Shown: piece after piece, positions 42,962 to 55,600 of the stretch
Layout of the letters: every line of letters begins with the position of its first letter
Numbering within the stretch: position 1 is the stretch's first letter
Source of the DNA: an uncultured Holophagaceae bacterium
Lineage (GTDB): Bacteria > Acidobacteriota > Holophagae > Holophagales > Holophagaceae
Reading direction: 5' to 3'
Assembly (NCBI GenBank): GCA_903913215.1
Contig: CAIWKE010000008.1
Coordinates: 1 to 64,000, forward strand
DNA length: 64,000 bases
Made by a program: the position numbers and the translations under genes
The notes under the pieces: generated by a model
Told to the model about the DNA's origin: nothing
What the model saw: only the letters and a program-made list of their open reading frames with translations
The model's database searches: none

Positions 42962-44320
42962 TCAGCCCTTTCTGGACAAGTACCACACCCTGAGACTCTC
43001 GAAACTAATTGCCGACCGCCGCAGCCAATGGTCATCCTTCATTTGCACATATGAGGTGAACCGTGCCAGATGTGGCTTGAGTTGTTTCCGGATTGCCTTG
43101 CTCCCCATTATTTCTGCAGCTCGATGTGCGTATGACAGGAAGTTCCGGCGCCCTAAATAGGTGTACCGCCGATGCAAAGCCTTGGTCCTCATTTTCGTCT
43201 GAGTACCAGCCTCCAGATCGGCCCCTTTCCGCGCCCGATCCACGGCGCGCACACCACGGCGCATCTTGGCGTAATAGCGGCTTAACGCGACGGTCCGGAG
43301 GCGAATCGACTTCCCATCGAAAAGGAACCCAAGGTATTGAACTGGTCTCTGCTCCTTGCAGACCAGCGCCCCATTGACACGTCTGAATTGATGAATGGTC
43401 GATTTCGTGGAATGAATCTCAAGTTTCAGTTTGGCGATTTCCACCTTGATGAGTGCTTCTATGTCCACCCCACTCCCATCAGGAACCACACAGACAATGT
43501 CATCGCAGTAGCGACGGTAAATCCCACCAAGGTTCCGAACCGCAGCCGCAACTGCCAGGTCGAAGTCCATCATGTACAGGTTAGATAGAAGGGCGCTGAT
43601 AGGACTCCCTTGTGGGATACCTTTTGTTTCCCATTCGGCAGAATTGGAGTCTGTATGCCTATGAATCAAGCCTGCGTCGCGGATACGTTCTCGGAATTCA
43701 TCGGCTTCACAGATATGTCTGCGCTTGAAGGCTCCACCTTCGGGTGAGCTTATCTCAAATGCGAGAAATGCGGCAACTCGGTCCACATACGAATATCGGG
43801 TAATGGACTTGAAGATGCTGTAGTGATCGACTGGGAGCCCCTGGGTTCCAAGAAGACGCTCCCACAACCGCTTGAGAATCTTGTGATCTAGGTTCTCAAA
43901 GAACGAACTGACATCGAAGGTGTGCACGGTGCACTGCTCGTGCTTTCCGATTTCTTGAAAGACCTCATGGGCAAAATGGATATTGCACATGCCCCGGCTC
44001 TTCCTGAAGGCAGTCACGCACTCGGAGATGCCAAGCCGATCTAGGAGCGACTCATAAATGCTCCCCAGCTTCTCCGAGTAATAGAAATACAACGCGGCGT
44101 CTTTATGAGCCGCGTAATAAATCGGACGCTTCTTTGTATCGGGTACCAACGATCCGTCCACCTGCCGCTTCACCCGAACTTTCTCTAGATCTATGTGCAG
44201 GAAGGGCATGAAGGACCATCGCGCAACCCTGTCCGGATCGGACACCATTGCTAACGCCACATCGCCAAAGAAGGGGCGATCAAAGTGCAGATACCTACGC
44301 TCTTGGATTTCGAGCTTCAT
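42962..44320 (-). CDS. Defence-type (unknown-group) reverse transcriptase, DRT2-like
   Basis: The 452-residue product has reverse transcriptase motifs: TVHTFDVSSFFENLDH (motif A Asp), GIPQGSPISALLSNLYM (motif B), IYRRYCDDIVCVV (motif C as Y-C-D-D, not Y-A-D-D) and QRPVQYLGFLFDG (motif D/E). The N-terminal region (RPIYYAAHKDAALYFYYSEK, GMCNIHFAHEVFQEI) and LPVDHYSIFKSITRYSYVDR look like the single-gene antiviral RTs of the UG2/DRT2 group as I remember them. There is no maturase or endonuclease domain, so it is not a group II intron, and no retron msr/msd layout is obvious. A strong hairpin and a stop-free frame lie just upstream. Confidence 0.82.
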   Translation of the reverse strand: MKLEIQERRYLHFDRPFFGDVALAMVSDPDRVARWSFMPFLHIDLEKVRVKRQVDGSLVPDTKKRPIYYAAHKDAALYFYYSEKLGSIYESLLDRLGISECVTAFRKSRGMCNIHFAHEVFQEIGKHEQCTVHTFDVSSFFENLDHKILKRLWERLLGTQGLPVDHYSIFKSITRYSYVDRVAAFLAFEISSPEGGAFKRRHICEADEFRERIRDAGLIHRHTDSNSAEWETKGIPQGSPISALLSNLYMMDFDLAVAAAVRNLGGIYRRYCDDIVCVVPDGSGVDIEALIKVEIAKLKLEIHSTKSTIHQFRRVNGALVCKEQRPVQYLGFLFDGKSIRLRTVALSRYYAKMRRGVRAVDRARKGADLEAGTQTKMRTKALHRRYTYLGRRNFLSYAHRAAEIMGSKAIRKQLKPHLARFTSYVQMKDDHWLRRSAISFESLRVWYLSRKG

Positions 44321-44640
44321 GGCGATAAATTCCGATCGCCTAGGGCTGAACTGAGGAGGGTAGGTGGCGGCCGTCCATGGGACCCTCCTCAGTTACTACT
44401 TCCTCTCGGAAGTTGATGACTACGCACAAAGTTAAACCCTGAACGCAGTGCCGCAGTGCAAGCCTGATGCGGTATCTTTGCTCTCAGGTGGAGGTCTCGA
44501 TGAGCCCGAAGGTCCATGGTCCCGGCTCCTGGGTGGCAGTCCTCGCGGCGTGTGCCGGGAGGGTTGCCTTTGCAAAAATCCCCCTCCATCCAAGTCGATG
44601 AAGGCAGTGTAAGCCTATTCCTGACCTTTAGGGCTTGCAA
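44321..44640 (-). ncRNA. Candidate structured RNA/template region upstream of the reverse transcriptase
   Basis: On the minus strand this leader holds, in order toward the RT gene: a tandem GCACTGCG-GCACTGCG, a CTTCC-GAGA-GGAAG tetraloop hairpin, and a 13-bp perfect stem AACTGAGGAGGGT/ACCCTCCTCAGTT (44382-44394 with 44349-44361) around a 20-base loop, ending 28 bases before the RT start. One minus-strand frame (44389-44640) has no stop codon. DRT2 systems use such an upstream RNA as a template for a concatemeric, stop-free gene; the match here is by layout only. Confidence 0.45.
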
Positions 44641-44797
44641 GCAGATTCAACTTCACAGGCCCTGCCTATACCCTTTTAGTGACGCCAATGCCGCGCCACT
44701 GCTCAGATACAATCCGTCGTGCTCCAATTCAAACCTCGCCAAAGCCTCTCTCAATGCCCATTCCCAAATCAAAGCCCCAGCCGCTATGGTGTCGGTC

Positions 44798-44938
44798 GCG
44801 CCCGGTCATGAACCCCTCGATGGAGGGAGTTCACGATCGGGACAAACGGCAAGGTGAAAATCAGAAGTGGCCGAGGCCCCGTTCTTTCATTACCAAAAAG
44901 CAGGCAGGATCTTCTCTCAAACAGAGGCAGAGGAGAAG
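44798..44938. repeat. About 140-bp repeat, copy A
   Basis: Starts GCGCCCGGTCATGAACCCC and runs through GGGACAAACGGCAAGGTGAA and CTTCTCTCAAACAGAGGCAG. It matches copy B (45524-45664) over its length with scattered changes and a few small gaps. The rest of 44641-45671 shows no gene; open frames there are short and not protein-like. Confidence 0.7.
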
Positions 44939-45523
44939 GGAAAGCAACATCACAACAGTCAGTAACGGCAAACTCCACATGGGCTCATGCCACAGTTAGA
45001 TGCCTCATCTAGCCTGCCACCCAAGGGGTCCTTGTTACAGGATCACCCCAGGTTCGACTTGGTCTGGATCCTCAAGCCCGTTCACGGTTAATTACTCCCA
45101 GACCGGAGCCCTTTACAACTCTGCCCCCTTCTTGACCGACTTCCAATCTTCCTTTGGATTCCGCTTCAACTCCATTTCCGGAAACCCATATTGACGGCTC
45201 TTCGGTCGGACAGGGAGATGACTTTAGAGGAAAAGGAAAGAAGCACCCTACGCCCACCCCCTATCGGGGTCGGTCTTTGGGTCTCAATACCACCTCGGAA
45301 ACGCATCCGTTGCGCCTCCAAACTAGAAACTGGCGGACGCTCTTCGAGCGCCCTTGTTTCCCTTCAGCCCCATCGATCACTGACCAGAAAACACCCAAAT
45401 GGCCCCACTTTGAATACACCGGACCGGCCCACCCCTCCGGCATCGCGCCAGGAAATGCGCCTTGGCACGCTCCCGAATCGCGGGGTGTCCGTGGAAGGAT
45501 TCGCACAACCCAGCGTATCACTT

Positions 45524-45664
45524 GCGCCCGGCCATGAGCCCCCGCGATGACGGGGGGGCTCACGACCGGGACAAACGGCAGGGTGAAAAACAGAAAGGGG
45601 CCGAGGCCCCTTTCTTGAATTGCCGAAAAGAGGGAGGGTCTTCTCTCGAACTCCGGCAGAGAAG
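45524..45664. repeat. About 140-bp repeat, copy B, containing the terminator of the Sel1 gene
   Basis: Starts GCGCCCGGCCATGAGCCCC, contains GGGACAAACGGCAGGGTGAA and ends CTTCTCTCGAACTCCGGCAG. It lies directly after the Sel1-like gene on the minus strand. It includes the perfect stem at 45594-45613 and another stem TGAGCCCCC/GGGGGCTCA (45535-45562). Copy A seems a decayed duplicate of this gene end. Confidence 0.7.
45594..45613 (-). terminator. Intrinsic terminator after the Ig-protein/Sel1 operon
   Basis: AAAGGGGCC-TC-GGCCCCTTT (read on the minus strand) is a perfect 9-bp stem followed by CTGTTTTT. It lies about 58 bases after the Sel1 stop codon. Confidence 0.8.
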
Positions 45665-45671
45665 TGTTTTC

Positions 45672-46589
45672 TCAGAACGGGGGTAGGCCGTTGGGGCGCG
45701 GCGGCAATTGGCCACTTTCTTGGAGGTCTTCCAGGAGTTCCATAACTTCCTGTTTACCAATTCGAACAATGGCCCTATCCCACCATTGCCAAGCCATCGT
45801 TGGATCGTAATGGATAAAGGTCAGAAGAACCCGCTGTCCATCCTTCGTTGCGTACTCCCTTCCGATCCTCACCAGGCTTGAAGGATCTCCGGCATTCCCG
45901 GCCACTTGAAGCCACTTCCATGCTTCACGCTGTTCATCTTCGGTCCTTCTTGTCGAGTCAGTCAGGAGGCTACCTAAGGCCGCAGCAGCGGGGATGTGTC
46001 CTCTTTCCGCAGCCATCCTTAACCAGTACTCGGTGGTATGGGTGCCTTGTATAGATGGTTGTGAATCACCGGTGCGCCCACCGCTCCACATCCCAGCTAA
46101 ATACATAGCCTCCACATCCCCTTGGCCTGCTCTCGATTCAAAACCCTCCACAGCCTTGGTGTGCCAGTGCTGGGATTCCTTTGCATCCTGTTGCTTTAGT
46201 AACACGACTTCTGACCATTTAGCCTGCGCTTCTGCATACCCTAGGTTTGCCGCCCTTCGTATCAACTCTTCACCACGAATCTTCATCACGGGGTCCGTCA
46301 GTTGGTGATAATCCCGACTCCCCAAAAACAAGATGGCTCGTGGGTCTCCGGCCTTTGCCAAAGTGCCCATCTCCTTCATGAGAGCCTTTTCACCCATTTG
46401 AAATGGTTCAGGCAAGCGCAATTTCTGCGCATGATCATTCGCTTTGAGCCTGTCGAAGATGTCGCCCTTTGCCCCCTTTTCAATGGCTTTTTGGAGGTAG
46501 GGAGGCTTCGATTCCCCAGGGCTTGGAGATTGGCAGAAAGCCATCGATGAAATAACCAGGACTAAGACACTTTCAAGTTGATTTGACAT
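45672..46589 (-). CDS. Secreted Sel1-repeat (TPR-like) protein
   Basis: The 305-residue product starts MSNQLESVLVLVISSMAFCQ, a signal peptide with possible lipid-free cleavage after FCQ. At least four Sel1-type repeats follow: RRAANLGYAEAQAKW, RAGQGDVEAMYLAG, RMAAERGHIPAAAALGSLL and QVAGNAGDPSSLVRIG. Sel1 repeats make a solenoid for protein-protein contacts. GGAG six bases before ATG 46589 sets the start. It is 34 bases downstream of the giant Ig-protein gene, so the two are probably co-expressed and may interact in the periplasm or outside. Confidence 0.82.
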   Translation of the reverse strand: MSNQLESVLVLVISSMAFCQSPSPGESKPPYLQKAIEKGAKGDIFDRLKANDHAQKLRLPEPFQMGEKALMKEMGTLAKAGDPRAILFLGSRDYHQLTDPVMKIRGEELIRRAANLGYAEAQAKWSEVVLLKQQDAKESQHWHTKAVEGFESRAGQGDVEAMYLAGMWSGGRTGDSQPSIQGTHTTEYWLRMAAERGHIPAAAALGSLLTDSTRRTEDEQREAWKWLQVAGNAGDPSSLVRIGREYATKDGQRVLLTFIHYDPTMAWQWWDRAIVRIGKQEVMELLEDLQESGQLPPRPNGLPPF

Positions 46590-46623
46590 TAGAAGCTCCA
46601 TGCAATCATACGAACCACTCAAA

Positions 46624-49600
46624 TTAAGGGGCAATTTTTAAATGTAAATGATCACTATGGTTAGTTATGGACCAAGGTTGAAAACGGGTTGCATACTGAG
46701 ATGCCCATCCACCAACGCCATCTAAATCCACGGAGCCTGACTGCTGAAGGACATTCCCTTGTGCGTCCTTTCTCGCATAGGCGTCACAACGGCCTAGCGT
46801 AAGCAACTGATATAGCTGGAAACTATCGCAATAGAGTTCGGTCCCTTGCGGGTTTGGGCTGGTAATCATGTAGATCATCGCTTGACTTCGATTTCCTGCT
46901 GGTAGGGCCCCCAAAATCGATACCGACCGAGTCCGCGCTGCATTGACCCAACCACTGAGGAGTTGAATCGCTTGGGCCGGTGTAGTCTTCGGATCTGTAT
47001 AGTCCTTTCGGGCGATTTGCAGGTATGGAATCAAGTACTGATCTCTAAAACCTCCCCCGCTCACGCCAGGGGAATCTGGGCCTGTGAATGCTTGGTATCC
47101 GGGATGAAACATGTCAATTCGATCCCCGGTGAAATGTTCCCCTCCGTGGCCGGTATTTCTTCCGTGCTCAAGCGTGATGTCATTCACTGGTCCAAGTGAG
47201 CTTCGATGACTAGGGTCCGAGAGCCAGTCAAAGGTGGCCTTGTTGACCCACTTATCGTTATTCCAGCTCCCAAACCAACTGTTCCGGAAAAACTGAGCAG
47301 TCGACCAGTGTGCTTGAAGGCGGGGGTGGTCCACTGGGATTTCAAAGGGCTGGGAAATGGGCAACCCTAGGAAACTGTAATGAAGCTTGAATTTGTAGGT
47401 CACGGTATCCGATGGCGGAGAAACAACCACGCCGCCGATCATTCCATAGTTGATGGTTGACGGGCGATTTGCATCAAATGTCACGCGGACCCGATAGTAC
47501 TCAATCAAGTTATTTCGTTGCGAATTTAGAGTGCCAATATCCACAGGTCGCCACCCTCCCTGCTGGATCCACTGCTTTCGAGAAGCCTCAAAGGCCTTCT
47601 CTTGGCCCCAATCATTTAGCGAAAATTGGTCCTCGGGGAGAAGCGCGTCCAGTTGAATCTCAGGTTCTTGAAGTGGGATGACTTCTGGGGGGAGAACTTG
47701 CTCAGCACCATCGAACCCATTCCCTAATCCGAACTTCACGGGCTCGTTCACAAGCACATCTTGGGTTTGCCCCCCGGTCTGTATCGACACAGTCACACCA
47801 GTGACCATGTGGTTCTTTGATGGCTTTTGAACCTTTAAAATGAAATACCTATGACGCCTGTTCACCCCCGCCCAAAGGCTTTGGGTCCCTGGTGTCTGGT
47901 CAGCGCCAACAGGTAGCGGGACGCTGATTCGCGCACTGGCAGGCATAGTCAAGTTCGGGGTTCCGGATATCTGAGTAACATCCGGAAATGGGATTAGATC
48001 CCCTGCGGGTGTAGTTGTGACAGACCTTAAAGCGGCTTCTTCAGGTTCGGGCTGCCAAACTCGCCAAGCAGAGTTCAGCACACCAAATACAGTGGTCGGC
48101 GTTGCCGAAGGCGCAGCTGCTGCCGCAGTCGTAGCGCCGAGTTTGCCCGCAGCCATCTTTAACTTTCCATTTCCGACTAGAGATGCCTGAGCAGCGGGTG
48201 CATCAGAAGTGATCTGAGTTCCGGCAATAAACACGCTCCCATCTGGCAGTAATGCAAGTTTTGGATCTTGGAGTCCATAGCCGAGATCATCCATGACGGA
48301 CCATGAATTTGTATCCGGATCAAAGAGTTCCGTCTCAGGATTCCAATCAATGACAGCAGAACCATCAGCATTGACGGTTTGTGATGCATAACCACCAACG
48401 ACTAAGACTTTGCCAGTTGGTAGCAGAATCGCATCATGGCCGCTTCTTGGCGACTTCATACCCGGAATCGGAGCCACCAACCCAGTATTTGCATCGAAAA
48501 AGGTTGAACTGAACAGCCCAGTGGCCGGGTCAAAAATTTCAACTGTATTTGTCGGCTTGAAAAAATATTTCCCGTTGATTTTTGTGTAGGTGGTTGAACT
48601 TCCACCAGCCACCAACACTCGTCCATCGGCTAACCGTGTTGCGGTCGCCTCGACTCGCTTGGTGCCCATGGGCCCAACGGGGCTGAACCCTGTCTGAGGA
48701 TTGTAGATAGTCGCGGATGAATCGATACAGGAGTCTGGATTGGGCCCCATAGGGCCTGGCACGAACCCTCCAACGACGAGGGCCCTACCATCACTAAGGG
48801 TTGTCGCGGCGGGCCACTGTCCAATACCTACCCCATATGATGGACTTGCAGGATCCGGCATGCCGACATTGGCAATCAGATCACTCAGCAATCCGGTAGC
48901 AGGGGTAAATAAGGTTTGTTTAGTGAAATCTACCATTCCTCCGACTAACAGCGCTGTCCCATCACCCAGGGCCACTCCAACACCACCTTCATGGTAGGTG
49001 GTTGCTCCCATCCCGCCCGGAATAAGGGAATCTGGCAGTCGTCCCGGGAGGAGTTGGAAGGCTCCCAGCAGAGGGTTATATATCTGGGCAAAAGACAGTT
49101 TGTTCGAGATCAGAGAGCCATCTTCCCGAGTGAGTTTGCCCACACCGTTTGCAATGAGCACCCGTCCATCATTCAGCTTGGTGGCTATATGCCAGGCTCT
49201 TCCTGCTGAAACAATGCAGGACACTCCAAGCACGGAATACCTGGTCTCCAGCATGGATCCAGTCTGGGTGAAGGCTTTGGTGGTTGGATCATATAAATAG
49301 CAATCACTCAGGTAGGACGAGCCATCCCAGCCACCTGCGATGAGGAGTTTGCCACTGTTGAGGGCTGTGACAGTGTACCCCTGGCGTTGCAGGGCCACCG
49401 GGGTTGCGTCAGCCAACGTATCCACACTTGATAACACCACGACGACGGCAGAACCCCAGGATGTCCCGTCAGCCACACTTGTCGCAACCACCTGATATTG
49501 ACCGCTCCTGGAAGCGACAAAGATTCCCTGGCCATCTACAAAAGCTGTCGATGGATTCCCAGCCACCTTCCAGGTGACGGCCTGGTTGTCTGATATTCCA

Positions 49601-52600
49601 ACAGTTGCATTGAAGGACTGGAAGGAGCCAGCCTTAACATTAACCAAGGCGGGGGAAACCTGAACGCCCACCATTTGAGGTGGCGACGAAATACCGCCCC
49701 CGCTGCCGCCTCCACTTCCACCTGTTGTATTCACGATTACTACAGCCGTGGCCACAACGGTATTATCAAGTGAACTGACGGCCTTCACGGTGTAGGTTCC
49801 CTGGACCGTCGGAGCCGAGTACAGGCCAGTACTATTAACTGATCCACCGCCTGATTCGATAACTGACCAAATCAAGGTGCCACCCGTCGTTGCCCATTGG
49901 AACTGATACGTGGAGGACATGGCAACCACGGCCTTTGACGGGGCTATCATGATCTGCGGCGACAGTACCGTAAGGCTTACCGATACCGATACGTTGGGGT
50001 TCAAGATGCTCGTAGCCGTGAGGATATAGGTTCCGGCCCGGGTCGGAGCTGTATAGATTGAACCACTGAAGGTTCCGCCAGTGGCGCTCCAGGTCACATC
50101 TCCAGTGGAAGACTGGTAACCCATCTGAATCGTCTGCCCAGGGAACAGATTTGGAATGGGTGTGACTGTGAGCGTGACGTCAGGGTATATAACCGTTACG
50201 GTTGAAATTATTGAAAGATTTGGATTGTCTACACCCGTGACTGTGACGAAATAAGTTCCAGGAACAAGCGGTGCGGTATAGGTGCCATCGGCTCCAATGG
50301 TTCCCCCTGATGCTGACCAAGTGACTTGATTGGTTTGGGCGATGATGGTGTAGCCGAATTTCTGGGTAGCCCCGGTTGGCATCGTGAGGGTGCTGGGTGT
50401 GATCGTTATTGGAAACCCAACCACGACTGTGAATTGACCAAACAGGCTTGCATTTACGTAGGACGATGCCACAACAGTGTAGGTACCAGGTGTTTGAGGT
50501 GCAGTATAGACACCGCCAGAGCTCATTCCATTAGGATTGGTAATGGTCCCGCCACCGGGTTCGAGTACCGACCAGATCACGCCAACCAAGTACGAAGAGC
50601 TAAAGGTGGTGGTACTCCCCGTGGTGACCGTGATGGAAGAGTTCGCTGGGAGGCTAGATCCGACCACCGTAATGGGCACACCGGGTCCGACAAAAATTCT
50701 CAGGCTATCGGTCAATGCAGGATTCCCCGCTATAACCGCCACAATGGTGAAGTAGCCTGAGGTCAAGGGAGCCGTATAGAGGCCTGTTTGGGTAATGGAT
50801 CCACCATTAGCCTCAAGCACGCTCCAGATGACCCCAGTTGCGCCATTGGTCACCGCAGATAACTGAAGTGTGCCGCCCTCTGAAACCGTGGCAATGGGCT
50901 GTTGAATGCCTACGCCGATCGATACAGGAACCTGGATCACTTGCGAGACTGAGCCGAGGGAATTTGACGCCAGAAGCGTGTATGAAGTCGTCCCGATCGG
51001 CGTAACAGAAATACCGCCGCTGCCCGCTATGCAGGATTGACTTACATCCCAGCGATCACCTGCACTCGAAGTCAAGATGAGGCTTGTTGCAGAAGAAGTG
51101 GTCCAGGAAAGGTTTGCCGTCGCTCCAGGCTTCAATGGAAGAGCTCCACCGGTAGAGAAGGTATTAATAAGTGGAGATATTCTGGGCACGACAGTGATGC
51201 TGGCTGTCGAGGGCTGGAGGGTAGGAGTATCCAGGTTGGACACCTGGAGCGTGGTCGACCCCACTGCCGTGGAACTGAACAGACCCCCAGCCGAAATCGA
51301 CCCAACAATGCTCGGAGACTGTGACCAAGAAAGGTTGTTAACCGCTTGGCCTGTCGCCCAATTGGTTACCGCGAACTGCTGAGTATCTCCAAGCAGCATT
51401 ACGGCGGTTGGCGGTGTTAGTTGAATGGCCTGCGGATCAACAACATTGATGGAAATGGATTTAGATGAATTTCCATAACCATCCCCAACTACCAGCGTAA
51501 AGGTCTGATTTTCAATAGGGGCATTAGTATTCTTGATTGAGACGTATGTGAGGGTGTTTTGGGTCCAAGGCAACCCGCTTAACTCCCCGCTAGGAGTTAA
51601 CATATACATCTCGAAGGCGACTAAATCATCTAGCTGGAGATTCCAATTGAATGTGATTGGTGCTCCAGCCACAACGTAGGTTTTGTCAGCAGTGAATTGG
51701 GTAATCACGGGTGGAAGCTTGGAAGGAACCTGGATCAGACAAGTGGCTGATTTTGTGGGATCTGCAATGCTAGTGGCAACCACATGATAGAGCCCTGGGG
51801 TGGTTCCTGCCGTAAAAAGACCAGATTGAGTAATGCTTCCGGCTGCCGCACCCTCAAGAACGGACCAGATCAACGAAGGATTAGCTGCTCCGGTTATGTT
51901 CGCTTTCAGTGACCATTGCGCGCCCTTCGTGACCACAACTGACGAAGGCGAAAACGCAAGATCGATCGGACGAACGCGGTACAGGACAGCAGCCTTGACT
52001 GTTGCATCAGTTTGGCTAGTAGCCTTGATCCAGTAGAGCCCTGGATTCATCGGGGCCGACCATCGACCAGAAGCATCGATGGTTCCTCCGGTGCATGTCC
52101 ACGCCACAGGCTGAGTTGCCAACGCCCCAGTTAAAGTGAAGGGTATTACTGCACCCTCATCGGCGATTCCACCATTTCCAGATATGTTGAGCTGGTTTTG
52201 GGGATCAAAAATTTCCGCCTTCCCATTGGTGATCCAGATGCCATTGGGATAGTCGTAGCTTCTACCTCCAGCAATCAATAATCGTCCATCTTGGAGGAGT
52301 GTTGTTGTTGGGCCAACCAGGGACACCAAAGCCGAAGGAATCGCCAACCCCGTGCCATTGCTTGGATCGAACAACATGGGATATAGAGAGGGTGGAAAGT
52401 CAGAAGACTGCAAATAACCTGTTAAAACATTTCCGTTTTCAAGAAGGGTCGGCGGGATATCCGACGGGTAGAAAGCAATTGCTAAAAAACTCAAGGTCTG
52501 AGTATCCAACACTTGGTTACCACATAAGACTCGACCGTCTGACAATAATACTAACTGCCCTAATTGCGTGCCTTCAGGCACTGGAAGTGTTGTAAATTTT

Positions 52601-55600
52601 TGGGTGCTCGGATCGAATAGTTCCGCCGTCGATAAGAAGGCGATGAGAACCCGCCCATCCGGGAGCAGTAGAGCTGTATTTGGGCCAGAATCCGAGACCA
52701 GTGACCCCACCGGAGATTGGCTCAAGTCCTTAGGATCAAAAATAAAAGCCGTAGAATCCGAGTCAATATACAGAGACTGATAATGGCAGGTGTAGCCACC
52801 AACAATCAGAACCCTCCCATCCAGCAAAAGGGTTGCCGAATGTTTCATTCGTTGGAACCCACCTATTACGGTGTTCAATCCCGTGAGGGGGTCCCAAATC
52901 GTAAAGTTTCCACTGGCAAGCCCCATAATGCCGGGGTACATGGACCCACCCGCCAATAGGACCTTTCCATCTAGAAGGAGGGTTGCCGATTGCCCCATTC
53001 CTGGTTTAAATTCAGGCGGCGAAAATGTACCTGTTGACGGATCAAAGACATCGGCGTCGAGGGTGCTGCTGGTGCCGGATGAATCGCTCCCACCCGATAG
53101 AAGGACTCTGCCATCCAAGAGACGTGTGGCGACGTGTCCGACCCTGGGCTCATCCATATCACCCGTAAGGGTGAATGTTCCAAGAGGGATCCTTGGCGTC
53201 ACAGTCACTGTTGAAGTCGACGACACCCCCAATGAGTTCGTCACAGTCAATGTATAAACGGTCCGAGTTGTCGGTGAGGCCGAAACGGCGAACCCGGAAG
53301 CCACGCTTCCAAATCCAGGCTGAAGAGTCGCTGTTCCGTTGTGGAATGATCCGCGCAGGGTGGTTCCAGTTCCGAGAGTCAGGATGAGTTGATCCGCAGA
53401 AAAACTGTCAACAACCGGTGCGGTGACTCCGACACTGATCGTTTTCTGGTCGGTCCCAGTGTCATTGGAAAAGCTTAGAACGTAATTGGTGTTTTCATGC
53501 GGAGATAGCGTGAGGGTTGAAACTGTTGTTGGATCGACGAGTGAAACCACGCCCCCACTGATTTGAGGATTGGCGGTAAGGTCCCCCGAAGTGGCTCCCG
53601 TCGCCGCCCAGGAAAGGATAATGGCTTGGCCCGCTGTAATTTGCAGGGCCGAAGCAGTGAAGGCCGAAATGGCGGGCGAGCCAGAGGCATGAACCCAGAT
53701 GTTGATGGGGGCACTCTTCGAGGGGTCAATGGTGCTTGTGGCTGTGAGTATTTCAGGCCCTGTCGACGAGGAAGGCGCAGTATAGGTAGCCTGGGTGGTT
53801 GTACGGCTCATGCTTCCACCAATGCCACTGGTGAATGCCCAGGTAACCGGGGTGTTTGAGTTAAAGGTTGCCTTGCCACCTGGCAGGAGGTCGGCGCTAG
53901 CCGGGGTGATCGTCACTATGATCGGCGCAACCACAGTAACTGTGGCTGTAGCCTTGGCAGTTGGATTGGACTGACTCGTGGCTACGACATGATAGGTACC
54001 GGCTGTTGCTGGCGTCGTGTAGTTTCCATTCTGGTCAACCGAACCACCTGCTCCTTCAGTGACAGACCAATTGATATTCGAGGTAGTTCCACCGGTGACA
54101 GTGGCCGTAAAGCTAGCCCCCATCCCTGCAGCCAAGGTGATGCTGGTCGGCGAGATCGTGACGGTAACGGCTTTGACGGTCACTGTGGCTGAGGCTGTTT
54201 TTGTCGTGTCTGCGACACTCTTGGCAATTACGGTATCGTTGACTGCGATGGATGGGGCAGTGTAGAGCCCGGATGAGTTGATGGTTCCCTTGGTCGAACC
54301 ACCGGTAACTGACCAAGTCACCGAAGTATTTACCGCGCCTGTCACGGAGGCGGTAAAGGTTTGAGTCGTACCAGTGGTAGTTTGAACGGATGTGGGCGAG
54401 ACGGTCACCACAACGGGGTTGACCGTGAGGATCGCAGCTGAGCTGGTTACATTCCCGTAGGTGTTGGTTACCTTTACAGTGAACGAGGCCCCGTTATCTG
54501 TGGTTGCTGCTGCGGGTGTCGTATAAGACGCCGAGGTTGCCCCAGAGATATTCGAGCCATTCTTCAACCACTGATAGGTCAGGGTTCCGGTCCCACTTGC
54601 TACCACCGAGAAGGTGGCAGTCGCACCAAGGTTCACCGTTTGCCCGACAGGCGGCGTAGAAATTGAAGCGGGTAGATTCAAAGTCAGGGTAGCTGAGTTA
54701 CTGGTGACGTTCCCATATGTGTTTGTCACCTTAACCGTAAAGCTGGCTCCATTGTCACTGACAACTGTTGCCGGGGTCGTATAGGAAGCAGAGGTGGCCC
54801 CGGAAATGGCGCCCCCATTCTTCGACCACTGATAAGTCAAGGTTCCGGTTCCACTGGCCACCACCGAGAAGGTGGCGGTCGCCCCAAGCGTGACGGTCTG
54901 GCTGGAGGGCTGAGTTGTGATGCTGGGGGGAATGTTCAGGGTCAATGTGACAGTAGCGCTGGTCACATTCCCATATGAATTCGTGACCTTCACGTAGAAG
55001 GTCGCGCCGTTGTCGGTGCTCACCGTCGCAGGTGTCGTATACGAGGCTGAGGTAGCCCCTGAGAGTTGTGCGCCGTTCTTCGACCATTGATAGGTCAAGG
55101 CCCCGGTTCCGGTCGCCGCCACAGAGAAGGTCACGGTAGCCCCAAGGATTACCGTCTGGTTGGTAGGCTGGGTCGAGATGGTCGGAGGGAGGTTTACCGT
55201 CAAGGTTGCTGGATTGCTGGTGATGTTCCCAGCAGCATTGGTTACTTGAACGGTGAAGGCAGCCCCATTGTCTCCAGCGACGGTAGCGGGCGTTGTATAG
55301 GATGCGGAGGTGGCTCCCGAAACGGAGGTTCCATTCTTGAACCACTGGTAACTGAGGGGAGCTGTCCCAGCCGCAACGGATGAGAAGGTTGCTGCCGAGC
55401 CAAGGGTGACCGTTTGCCCTAATGGCTGGGTCGTGATGGTCGGGGCCACCGGCGCGGTCACTGTCAGGGTCGCGGCGGAGCTTGTCACATTTCCATAGGT
55501 ATTGGTCACCTTCACCGTGAAGATGGCCCCGCTGTCCCCCAGGACAGTGGTTGGTGTGGTGTATGAAGTGGAGGTGGCCCCTGAAATTGAACCGCCGTTC

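Noticed and set aside
42962-44320. Group II intron maturase or retron
   Set aside because: No maturase X or HNH domain, no intron domain V/VI signature downstream, and no clear msr/msd arrangement.
44641-45523. Small genes between the RT leader and copy B repeat
   Set aside because: Several frames of 60-130 codons exist, but all are Pro/Ser/Thr/Arg-rich with no ribosome sites or similarity; treated as gene-free.
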